Assembly (NCBI GenBank): GCA_964057225.1
Contig: OZ059900.1
Span: 2,552,501 to 2,616,500, forward strand
From: Auanema rhodensis
Taxonomy: Eukaryota; Nematoda; Chromadorea; Rhabditida; Rhabditidae
Length of the DNA stretch: 64,000 nucleotides
Direction: 5' to 3'
Below are positions 49,588-61,524 of the stretch, one piece after another; the stretch's first letter is position 1, and every line of letters starts with the position of its first letter. A program made the position numbers and the translations under genes. A model generated the notes under the pieces. That model did no database searches. It was not told where the DNA came from and saw nothing but the letters and a program-made list of their open reading frames with translations.

Positions 49588-52500
49588 AACACCATATACT
49601 CACCGATTTTTGGTACAAAATCTGTAATACTTGTAAATTTTGATCATATTCGTTAAGATTCGAGAATCAAACACATAATACACGAAATAAGTCTAGTTTT
49701 ATGAGTTTGCACTGATATTTATTCATTTTGATCAAAAAAGGTCGAAAATAGAAAGAATTTTTGAATTTTCCGAGTTTTGAGTCCAATTGGGCTAAATCGC
49801 TCATATAGATGATCAAAAGCATAGTTTTACTGTCTATGATAACAAAAGTCTTCAAATATACACTAATAATGTGTAAATCACTGAATTTCACTCAAATAGC
49901 ATTACTACACTAAGTATGGTCGTTTTTATGCCTTTAACACCATATACTCACCGATTTTTGGTACAAAATCTGTAATACTTGTAAATTTTGATCATATTCG
50001 TTAAGATTCGAGAATCAAACACATAATACACGAAATAAGTCTATTTTTATGAGTTTGCACTGATATTTATTCATTTTGATCAAAAAAGGTCGAAAATAGA
50101 AAGAATTTTTGAAATTTCCGAGTTTTGAGTCTAATTTGGCTAAATCGCTCATATATATGATCAGAAGCATAGTTTTATTGTCTATGACAACAAAAATTAT
50201 CAATTAAACGCTAGTGATGTTTAAATACTGATTTTCGCTCAAATAGCATTACTACACTAAGTATGGTCGTTTTTATGCCTTTAACACCATATACTCACCG
50301 ATTTTTGGTACAAAATCTGTAATACTCGTAAATTTTGATCATATTCGTTAAGATTTGAGAATCAAACATACAATACACAAAATCAGTCTATTTTTATGAG
50401 CTTGCACTGATATATATTCATTTTGATCAAAAAAGGTCGAAAATAGAAAGAATTTTTGAAATTTCCGAGTTTTGAGTCTAATTTGGCTAAATCGCTCATA
50501 TATATGATCAAAAGCATAGTTTTATTGTCTATAACAACAAAAGTCATCAATTAAACGCTAGTGATGTTTAAATACTGAATTTCGCTCAAATAGCATTACT
50601 ACACTAAGTATGGTCGTTTTTATGCCTTTAACACCATATACTCACCGATTTTTGGTACAAAATCTGTAATACTTGTAAATTTTGATCATATTTGTTAAGA
50701 TTCGAGAATCAAACACATAATACACGAAATAAGTCTATTTTTACAAGTTTGCACTGATATTTATTCATTTTGATCAAAAAAGGTCGAAAATAGAAAGAAT
50801 TTTTGAAATTTCCGAGTTTTGAGTCCAATTTGGCTAAATCGCTCATATATAAGATCAAAAGCATAGTTTTATTGTCTATAACAACAAAAGTCATCAATTA
50901 AACGCTAGTGATGTTTAAATACTGAATTTCGCTCAAATAGCATTACTACACTAAGTATGGTCGTTTTTATGCCTTTAACACCATATACTCACCGATTTTT
51001 GGTACAAAATCTGTAATACTCGTAAATTTTGATCATATTCGTTAAGATTTGAGAATCAAACATACAATACACAAAATCAGTCTATTTTTATGAGCTTGCA
51101 CTGATATATATTCATTTTGATCAAAAAAGGTCGAAAATAGAAAGAATTTTTGAAATTTCCGAGTTTTGAGTCTAATTTGGCTAAATCGCTCATATATATG
51201 ATCAGAAGCATAGGTGTATTGTCTATGACAACAAAAGTCATTAATTAAACACTAATGATGTTTAAATCACTAAATTTCGCTCTAATAGCATTACTACACT
51301 AAGTATGGTCGTTTTTATGCCTTTAACACCATATACTCACCGATTTTTGGTACAAAATCTGTAATACTCGTAAATTTTGATCATATTCGTTAAGATTTGA
51401 GAATCAAACATACAATACACAAAATCAGTCTATTTTTATGAGCTTGCACTGATATATATTCATTTTGATCAAAAAAGGTCGAAAATAGAAAGAATTTTTG
51501 AAATTTCCGAGTTTTGAGTCTAATTTGGCTAAATCGCTCATATATATGATCAGAAGCATAGGTGTATTGTCTATGACAACAAAAGTCATTAATTAAACAC
51601 TAATGATGTTTAAATCACTAAATTTCGCTCTAATAGCATTACTACACTAAGTATGGTCGTTTTTATGCCTTTAACACCATATACTAACCGATTTTTGGTA
51701 CAAAATCTGTAATACTCGTAAATTTTGATCATATTCGTTAAGATTTGAGAATCAAACACACAATACACAAAATCAGTCTATTTTTATGAGCTTGCACTGA
51801 TATATATTCATTTTGATCAAAAAAGGTCGAAAATAGAAAGAATTTTTGAAATTTCCGAGTTTTGAGTCTAATTTGGCTAAATGGCTCATATATATGATCA
51901 GAAGCATAGGTGTATTGTCTATGACAACAAAAGTCATCAATTAAACGCTAGTGATGTTTAAATACTGAATTTCGCTCAAATAGCATTACTACACTAAGTA
52001 TGGTCGTTTTTATGCCTTTAACACCATATACTCACCGATTTTTGGTACAAAATCTGTAATACTCGTAAATTTTGATCATATTCGTTAAGATTTGAGAATC
52101 AAACATACAATACACAAAATCAGTCTATTTTTATGAGCTTGCACTGATATATATTCATTTTGATCAAAAAAGGTCGAAAATAGAAAGAATTTTTGAAATT
52201 TCCGAGTTTTGAGTCTAATTTGGCTAAATCGCTCATATATATGATCAAAAACATAGTTTTACTGTCTATGATAACAAAAGTCTTCAAATATACACTAATA
52301 ATGATTAAATCACTGAATTTCAGTCAAATAGCATTACTACACTAAGTATGGTCGTTTTTATGCCTTTAACACCATATACTCACCGATTTTTGGTACAAAA
52401 TCTGTAATACTCGTAAATTTTGATCATATTCGTTAAGATTTGAGAATCAAACACACAATACACAAAATCAGTCTATTTTTATGAGCTTGCACTGATATAT

Positions 52501-54525
52501 ATTCATTTTGATCAAAAAAGGTCGAAAATAGAAAGAATTTTGGAAATTTCCGAGTTTTGAGTCTAATTTGGCTAAATCGCTCATATATATGATCAGAAGC
52601 ATAGGTGTATTGTCTATGACAACAAAAGTCATCAATTAAACGCTAGTGATGTTTTAATACTGAATTTCGCTCAAATAGCATTACTACACTAAGTATGGTC
52701 GTTTTTATGCCTTTAACACCATATACTCACCGATTTTTGGTACAAAATCTGTAATACTCGTAAATTTTGATCATATTCGTTAAGATTTGAGAATCAAACA
52801 TACAATACACAAAATCAGTCTATTTTTATGAGCTTGCACTGATATATATTCATTTTGATCAAAAAAGGTCGAAAATAGAAAGAATTTTTGAAATTTCCGA
52901 GTTTTGAGTCTAATTTGGCTAAATCGCTCATATATATGATCAAAAGCATAGTTTTACTGTCTATGATAACAAAAGTCTTCAATTATACACTAATAATGAT
53001 TAAATCACTGAATTTCAGTCAAATAGCATTACTACACTAAGTATGGTCGTTTTTATGCCTTTAACACCATATACTCACCGATTTTTGGTACAAAATCTGT
53101 AATACTTGTAAATTTTGATCATATTTGTTAAGATTCGAGAATCAAACACATAATACACGAAATAAGTCTATTTTTACAAGTTTGCACTGATATTTATTCA
53201 TTTTGATCAAAAAAGGTCGAAAATAGAAAGAATTTTTGAAATTTCCGAGTTTTGAGTCTAATTTGGCTAAATCGCTCATATATATGATCAGAAGCATAGT
53301 TTTATTGTCTATGACAACAAAAGTCATCAATTAAACGCTAGTGATGTTTAAATACTGATTTTCGCTCAAATAGCATTACTACACTAAGTATGGTCGTTTT
53401 TATGCCTTTAACACCATATACTCACCGATTTTTGGTACAAAATCTGTAATACTCGTAAATTTTGATCATATTCGTTAAGATTTGAAAATCAAACACATAA
53501 TACACGAAATAAGTCTATTTTTATGAGTTTGCACTGATATTTATTCATTTTGATCAAAAAAGGTCGAAAATAGAAAGAATTTTTGAAATTTCCGAGATTT
53601 GAGTCTAATTTGGCTAAATCGCTCATATATATGATCAGAAGCATAGTTTTATTGTCTATGACAACAAAAATCATCAATTAAACGCTAGTGATGTTTAAAT
53701 ACTGATTTTCGCTCAAATAGCATTACTACACTAAGTATGGTCGTTTTTATGCCTTTAACACCATATACTCACCGATTTTTGGTACAAAATCTGTAATACT
53801 CGTAAATTTTGATCATATTCGTTAAGATTTGAGAATCAAACATACAATACACAAAATCAGTCCATTTTTATGAGCTTGCACTGATATATATTCATTTTGA
53901 TCAAAAAAGGTCGAAAATAGAAAGAATTTTTGAAATTTCCGAGTTTTGAGTCTAATTTGGCTAAATCGCTCATATATATGATCAGAAGCATAGTTTTATT
54001 GTCTATGACAACAAAAATCATCAATTAAACGCTAGTGATGTTTAAATACTGATTTTCGCTCAAATAGCATTACTACACTAAGTATGGTCGTTTTTATGCC
54101 TTTAACACCATATACTCACCGATTTTTGGTACAAAATCTGTAATACTCGTAAAATTTGATCATATTTGTTAAGATTTGAGAATCAAACACACAATACACA
54201 AAATCAGTCTATTTTTATGAGTTTACACTGATATATATTCATTTTCATCAAAAAAGGTCGAAAATAGAAAGAATTTTTGAATTTTCCGAGTTTTGAGTCG
54301 AATTGGGCTAAATCGCTCATATATATGATCAAAAGCATAGTTTTACTGTCTATGATAACAAAAGTCTTCAAATATACACTAATAATGATTAAATCACTGA
54401 ATTTCACTCAAATAGCATTACTACACTAAGTATGGTCGTTTTTATGCCTTTAACACCATATACTCACCGATTTTTGGTACAAAATCTGTAATACTTGTAA
54501 ATTTTGATCATATTTGTTAAGATTC

Positions 54526-54609
54526 GAGAATCAAACACATAATACACAAAATAAGTCTATTTTTTTTGAGAATCAAACATACAATACACAAAATCAGTCT
54601 ATTTTTATG
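54526..54609 (+). repeat. 42-bp duplication, copy B counterpart of 40464
   Basis: GAGAATCAAACA at 54526 and 54568, offset 14,062 from 40464. Confidence 0.9.
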
Positions 54610-55188
54610 AGCTTGCACTGATATATATTCATTTTGATCAAAAAAGGTCGAAAATAGAAAGAATTTTTGAAATTTCCGAGTTTTGAGTCTAATTTGGCTA
54701 AATCGCTCATATATATGATCAGAAGCATAGTTTTATTGTCTATGACAACAAAAATCATCAATTAAACGCTAGTGATGTTTAAATACTGATTTTCGCTCAA
54801 ATAGCATTACTACACTAAGTATGGTCGTTTTTATGCCTTTAACACCATATACTCACCGATTTTTGGTACAAAATCTGTAATACTCGTAAAATTTGATCAT
54901 ATTTGTTAAGATTTGAGAATCAAACACACAATACACAAAATCAGTCTATTTTTATGAGTTTACACTGATATATATTCATTTTCATCAAAAAAGGTCGAAA
55001 ATAGAAAGAATTTTTGAATTTTCCGAGTTTTGAGTCAAATTGGGCTAAATCGCTCATATATATGATCAAAAGCATAGTTTTACTGTCTATGATAACAAAA
55101 GTCTTCAAATATACACTAATAATGATTAAATCACTGAATTTCACTCAAATAGCATTACTACACTAAGTATGGTCGTTTTTATGCCTTT

Positions 55189-57966
55189 AACACCATATAC
55201 TCACCGATTTTTGGTACAAAATCTGTAATACTTGTAAATTTTGATCATATTTGTTAAGATTCGAGAATCAAACACATAATACACAAAATAAGTCTATTTT
55301 TACAAGTTTGCACTGATATTTATTCATTTTGATCAAAAAAGGTCGAAAATAGAAAGAATTTTTGAAATTTCCGAGTTTTGAGTCCAATTTGGCTAAATCG
55401 CTCATATATATGATCAAAAGCATAGTTTTATTGTCTATAACAACAAAAGTCATCAATTAAACGCTAGTGATGTTTAAATACTGAATTTCGCTCAAATAGC
55501 ATTACTACACTAAGTATGGTCGTTTTTATGCCTTTAACACCATATACTCACCGATTTTTGGTACAAAATCTATAATACTCGTAAATTTTGATCATATTCG
55601 TTAAGATTTGAGAATCAAACATACAATACACAAAATCAGTCTATTTTTATGAGCTTGCACTGATATATATTCATTTTGATCAAAAAAGGTCGAAAATAGA
55701 AAGAATTTTTGAAATTTCCGAGTTTTGAGTCTAATTTGGCTAAATCGCTCATATATATGATCAAAAGCATAGTTTTATTGTCTATGACAACAAAAGTCAT
55801 CAATTAAACGCTAGTGATGTTTAAATACTGAATTTCGCTCAAATAGCATTACTACACTAAGTATGGTCGTTTTTATGCCTTTAACACTATATACTCACCG
55901 ATTTTTGGTACAAAATCTGTAATACTCGTAAATTTTGATCATATTCGTTAAGATTTGAGAATCAAACATACAATACACAAAATCAGTCTATTTTTATGAG
56001 CTTGCACTGATATATATTCATTTTGATCAAAAAAGGTCGAAAATTGAAAGAATTTTTGAAATTTCCGAGTTTTGAGTCTAATTTGGCTAAATCGCTCATA
56101 TATATGATCAGAAGCATAGTTTTATTGTCTATGACAACAAAAGTCATCAATTAAACGCTAGTGATGTTTAAATACTGATTTTCGCTCAAATAGCATTACT
56201 ACACTAAGTATGGTCGTTTTTATGCCTTTAACACCATATACTCACCGATTTTTGGTACAAAATCTGTAATACTCGTAAATTTTGATCATATTCGTTAAGA
56301 TTTGAAAATCAAACACATAATACACGAAATCAGTCTATTTTTATGAGCTTGCACTGATATATATTCATTTTGATCAAAAAAGGTCGAAAATAGAAAGAAT
56401 TTTGGAAATTTCCGAGTTTTGAGTCTAATTTGGCTAAATCGCTCATATATATGATCAAAAGCATAGTTTTACTGTCTATGATAACAAAAGTCTTCAAATA
56501 TACACTAATAATGATTAAATCACTGAATTTCACTCAAATAGCATTACTACACTAAGTATGGTCGTTTTTATGCCTTTAACACCATATACTCACCGATTTT
56601 TGGTACAAAATCTGTAATACTTGTAAATTTTGATCATATTTGTTAAGATTCGAGAATCAAACACATAATACACAAAATAAGTCTATTTTTACAAGTTTGC
56701 ACTGATATTTATTCATTTTGATCAAAAAAGGTCGAAAATAGAAAGAATTTTTGAAATTTCCGAGTTTTGAGTCCAATTTGGCTAAATCGCTCATATATAT
56801 GATCAAAAGCATAGTTTTATTGTCTATAACAACAAAAGTCATCAATTAAACGCTAGTGATGTTTAAATACTGAATTTCGCTCAAATAGCATTACTACACT
56901 AAGTATGGTCGTTTTTATGCCTTTAACACCATATACTCACCGATTTTTGGTACAAAATCTATAATACTCGTAAATTTTGATCATATTCGTTAAGATTTGA
57001 GAATCAAACATACAATACACAAAATCAGTCTATTTTTATGAGCTTGCACTGATATATATTCATTTTGATCAAAAAAGGTCGAAAATAGAAAGAATTTTTG
57101 AAATTTCCGAGTTTTGAGTCTAATTTGGCTAAATCGCTCATATATATGATCAAAAGCATAGTTTTATTGTCTATGACAACAAAAGTCATCAATTAAACGC
57201 TAGTGATGTTTAAATACTGAATTTCGCTCAAATAGCATTACTACACTAAGTATGGTCGTTTTTATGCCTTTAACACTATATACTCACCGATTTTTGGTAC
57301 AAAATCTGTAATACTCGTAAATTTTGATCATATTCGTTAAGATTTGAGAATCAAACATACAATACACAAAATCAGTCTATTTTTATGAGCTTGCACTGAT
57401 ATATATTCATTTTGATCAAAAAAGGTCGAAAATAGAAAGAATTTTTGAAATTTCCGAGTTTTGAGTCTAATTTGGCTAAATCGCTCATATATATGATCAG
57501 AAGCATAGTTTTATTGTCTATGACAACAAAAGTCATCAATTAAACGCTAGTGATGTTTAAATACTGATTTTCGCTCAAATAGCATTACTACACTAAGTAT
57601 GGTCGTTTTTATGCCTTTAACACCATATACTCACCGATTTTTGGTACAAAATCTGTAATACTCGTAAATTTTGATCATATTCGTTAAGATTTGAAAATCA
57701 AACACATAATACACGAAATCAGTCTATTTTTATGAGCTTGCACTGATATATATTCATTTTGATCAAAAAAGGTCGAAAATAGAAAGAATTTTTGAAATTT
57801 CCGAGTTTTGAGTCTAATTTGGCTAAATCGCTCATATATATGATCAAAAGCATAGTTTTACTGTCTATGATAACAAAAGTCTTCAAATATACACTAATAA
57901 TGATTAAATCACTGAATTTCACTCAAATAGCATTACTACACTAAGTATGGTCGTTTTTATGCCTTT
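55189..57966 (+). repeat. 1389-bp tetramer sub-HOR, two units in copy B
   Basis: Counterpart of 41127-43904 at offset 14,062, including the private GAAAATTGAAAG change near 56040 (41978 in copy A) and AATTTTGGAAATTTCC near 56400. These rare markers prove that the whole stretch moved as a block. Confidence 0.85.
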
Positions 57967-58040
57967 AACACCATATACTCACCGATTTTTGGTACAAAAT
58001 CTGTAATACTTGTAAATTTTGATCATATTTGTTAAGATTC

Positions 58041-58124
58041 GAGAATCAAACACATAATACACAAAATAAGTCTATTTTTTTTGAGAATCAAACATACAAT
58101 ACACAAAATCAGTCTATTTTTATG
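58041..58124 (+). repeat. 42-bp duplication, copy B counterpart of 43979
   Basis: GAGAATCAAACA at 58041 and 58083, offset 14,062 from 43979. Confidence 0.9.
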
Positions 58125-58703
58125 AGCTTGCACTGATATATATTCATTTTGATCAAAAAAGGTCGAAAATAGAAAGAATTTTTGAAATTTCCGAGTTTTG
58201 AGTCTAATTTGGCTAAATCGCTCATATATATGATCAGAAGCATAGTTTTATTGTCTATGACAACAAAAATCATCAATTAAACGCTAGTGATGTTTAAATA
58301 CTGATTTTCGCTCAAATAGCATTACTACACTAAGTATGGTCGTTTTTATGCCTTTAACACCATATACTCACCGATTTTTGGTACAAAATCTGTAATACTC
58401 GTAAAATTTGATCATATTTGTTAAGATTTGAGAATCAAACACACAATACACAAAATCAGTCTATTTTTATGAGTTTACACTGATATATATTCATTTTCAT
58501 CAAAAAAGGTCGAAAATAGAAAGAATTTTTGAATTTTCCGAGTTTTGAGTCGAATTGGGCTAAATCGCTCATATATATGATCAAAAGCATAGTTTTACTG
58601 TCTATGATAACAAAAGTCTTCAAATATACACTAATAATGATTAAATCACTGAATTTCACTCAAATAGCATTACTACACTAAGTATGGTCGTTTTTATGCC
58701 TTT

Positions 58704-60091
58704 AAAACCATATACTCACCGATTTTTGGTACAAAATCTGTAATACTTGTAAATTTTGATCATATTTGTTAAGATTCGAGAATCAAACACATAATACACA
58801 AAATAAGTCTATTTTTACAAGTTTGCACTGATATTTATTCATTTTGATCAAAAAAGGTCGAAAATAGAAAGAATTTTTGAAATTTCCGAGTTTTGAGTCC
58901 AATTTGGCTAAATCGCTCATATATATGATCAAAAGCATAGTTTTATTGTCTATAACAACAAAAGTCATCAATTAAACGCTAGTGATGTTTAAATACTGAA
59001 TTTCGCTCAAATAGCATTACTACACTAAGTATGGTCGTTTTTATGCCTTTAACACCATATACTCACCGATTTTTGGTACAAAATCTATAATACTCGTAAA
59101 TTTTGATCATATTCGTTAAGATTTGAGAATCAAACATACAATACACAAAATCAGTCTATTTTTATGAGCTTGCACTGATATATATTCATTTTGATCAAAA
59201 AAGGTCGAAAATAGAAAGAATTTTTGAAATTTCCGAGTTTTGAGTCTAATTTGGCTAAATCGCTCATATATATGATCAAAAGCATAGTTTTATTGTCTAT
59301 TACAACAAAAGTCATCAATTAAACGCTAGTGATGTTTAAATACTGAATTTCGCTCAAATAGCATTACTACACTAAGTATGGTCGTTTTTATGCCTTTAAC
59401 ACTATATACTCACCGATTTTTGGTACAAAATCTGTAATACTCGTAAATTTTGATCATATTCGTTAAGATTTGAGAATCAAACATACAATACACAAAATCA
59501 GTCTATTTTTATGAGCTTGCACTGATATATATTCATTTTGATCAAAAAAGGTCGAAAATAGAAAGAATTTTTGAAATTTCCGAGTTTTGAGTCTAATTTG
59601 GCTAAATCGCTCATATATATGATCAGAAGCATAGTTTTATTGTCTATGACAACAAAAGTCATCAATTAAACGCTAGTGATGTTTAAATACTGATTTTCGC
59701 TCAAATAGCATTACTACACTAAGTATGGTCGTTTTTATGCCTTTAACACCATATACTCACCGATTTTTGGTACAAAATCTGTAATACTCGTAAATTTTGA
59801 TCATATTCGTTAAGATTTGAAAATCAAACACATAATACACGAAATCAGTCTATTTTTATGAGCTTGCACTGATATATATTCATTTTGATCAAAAAAGGTC
59901 GAAAATAGAAAGAATTTTTGAAATTTCCGAGTTTTGAGTCTAATTTGGCTAAATCGCTCATATATATGATCAGAAGCATAGTTTTATTGTCTATGACAAC
60001 AAAAATCATCAATTAAACGCTAGTGATGTTTAAATACTGATTTTCGCTCAAATAGCATTACTACACTAAGTATGGTCGTTTTTATGCCTTT
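58704..60091 (+). repeat. Third tetramer sub-HOR unit in copy B
   Basis: Counterpart of 44642-46029 at offset 14,062, with the same AAAACC start and TCTATTACAAC change. Confidence 0.82.
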
Positions 60092-60513
60092 AACACCATA
60101 TACTCACCGATTTTTGGTACAAAATCTGTAATACTCGTAAAATTTGATCATATTTGTTAAGATTTGAGAATCAAACACACAATACACAAAATCAGTCTAT
60201 TTTTATGAGTTTACACTGATATATATTCATTTTCATCAAAAAAGGTCGAAAATAGAAAGAATTTTTGAATTTTCCGAGTTTTGAGTCTAATTTGGCTAAA
60301 TCGCTCATATATATGATCAAAAGCATAGTTTTACTGTCTATGATAACAAAAGTCTTCAAATATACACTAATAATGATTAAATCACTGAATTTCACTCAAA
60401 TAGCATTACTACACTAAGTATGGTCGTTTTTATGCCTTTAACACCATATACTCACCGATTTTTGGTACAAAATCTGTAATACTTGTAAATTTTGATCATA
60501 TTTGTTAAGATTC

Positions 60514-60597
60514 GAGAATCAAACACATAATACACAAAATAAGTCTATTTTTTTTGAGAATCAAACATACAATACACAAAATCAGTCTATTTTTATG
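60514..60597 (+). repeat. 42-bp duplication, copy B counterpart of 46452
   Basis: GAGAATCAAACA at 60514 and 60556. The host monomer (60440-60829) is 390 bp because its V2 is of the TCTTC family, one base longer than the tail of the copy A counterpart. Confidence 0.9.
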
Positions 60598-61176
60598 AGC
60601 TTGCACTGATATATATTCATTTTGATCAAAAAAGGTCGAAAATAGAAAGAATTTTTGAAATTTCCGAGTTTTGAGTCTAATTTGGCTAAATCGCTCATAT
60701 ATATGATCAAAAGCATAGTTTTACTGTCTATGATAACAAAAGTCTTCAAATATACACTAATAATGATTAAATCACTGAATTTCACTCAAATAGCATTACT
60801 ACACTAAGTATGGTCGTTTTTATGCCTTTAACACCATATACTCACCGATTTTTGGTACAAAATCTGTAATACTCGTAAATTTTGATCATATTCGTTAAGA
60901 TTTGAAAATCAAACACATAATACACGAAATCAGTCTATTTTTATGAGCTTGCACTGATATATATTCATTTTGATCAAAAAAGGTCGAAAATAGAAAGAAT
61001 TTTTGAAATTTCCGAGTTTTGAGTCTAATTTGGCTAAATCGCTCATATATATGATCAGAAGCATAGTTTTATTGTCTATGACAACAAAAATCATCAATTA
61101 AACGCTAGTGATGTTTAAATACTGATTTTCGCTCAAATAGCATTACTACACTAAGTATGGTCGTTTTTATGCCTTT

Positions 61177-61524
61177 AACACCATATACTCACCGATTTTT
61201 GGTACAAAATCTGTAATACTCGTAAAATTTGATCATATTTGTTAAGATTTGAGAATCAAACACACAATACACAAAATCAGTCTAGTTTTATGAGTTTGCA
61301 CTGATATTTATTCATTTTGATCAAAAAAGGTCGAAAATAGAAAGAATTTTTGAATTTTCCGAGTTTTGAGTCCAATTGGGCTAAATCGCTCATATAGATG
61401 ATCAAAAGCATAGTTTTACTGTCTATGATAACAAAAGTCTTCAAATATACACTAATAATGTGTAAATCACTGAATTTCACTCAAATAGCATTACTACACT
61501 AAGTATGGTCGTTTTTATGCCTTT
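61177..61524 (+). repeat. Hybrid monomer at the B-C boundary
   Basis: The left part reads CGTAAAATTTGATC, ATTTGTTAAGATTTGAG and AAAATCAG, as in monomers such as the one at 60092. From TCTAGTTTT at 61281 it is e-type. The breakpoint lies within a few bases of 61279, in V1, close to the sites of the 42-bp duplications. Confidence 0.83.

Larger units (their letters stand above)
49483..61280 (+). repeat. Large HOR, copy B (shortened on the right, period 11,589 bp to copy C)
   Basis: Matches copy A for about 11.2 kb and then diverges at 60678, inside a monomer that carries the 42-bp duplication: GAGTCTAATTTGG against GAGTCCAATTTGG in A at 46616. It then continues for under two monomers before copy C begins near 61280. 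The distance from matched points of B to those of C is 11,589 bp. B is therefore about 2.47 kb shorter than A, the size of roughly seven monomers. Confidence 0.88.
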
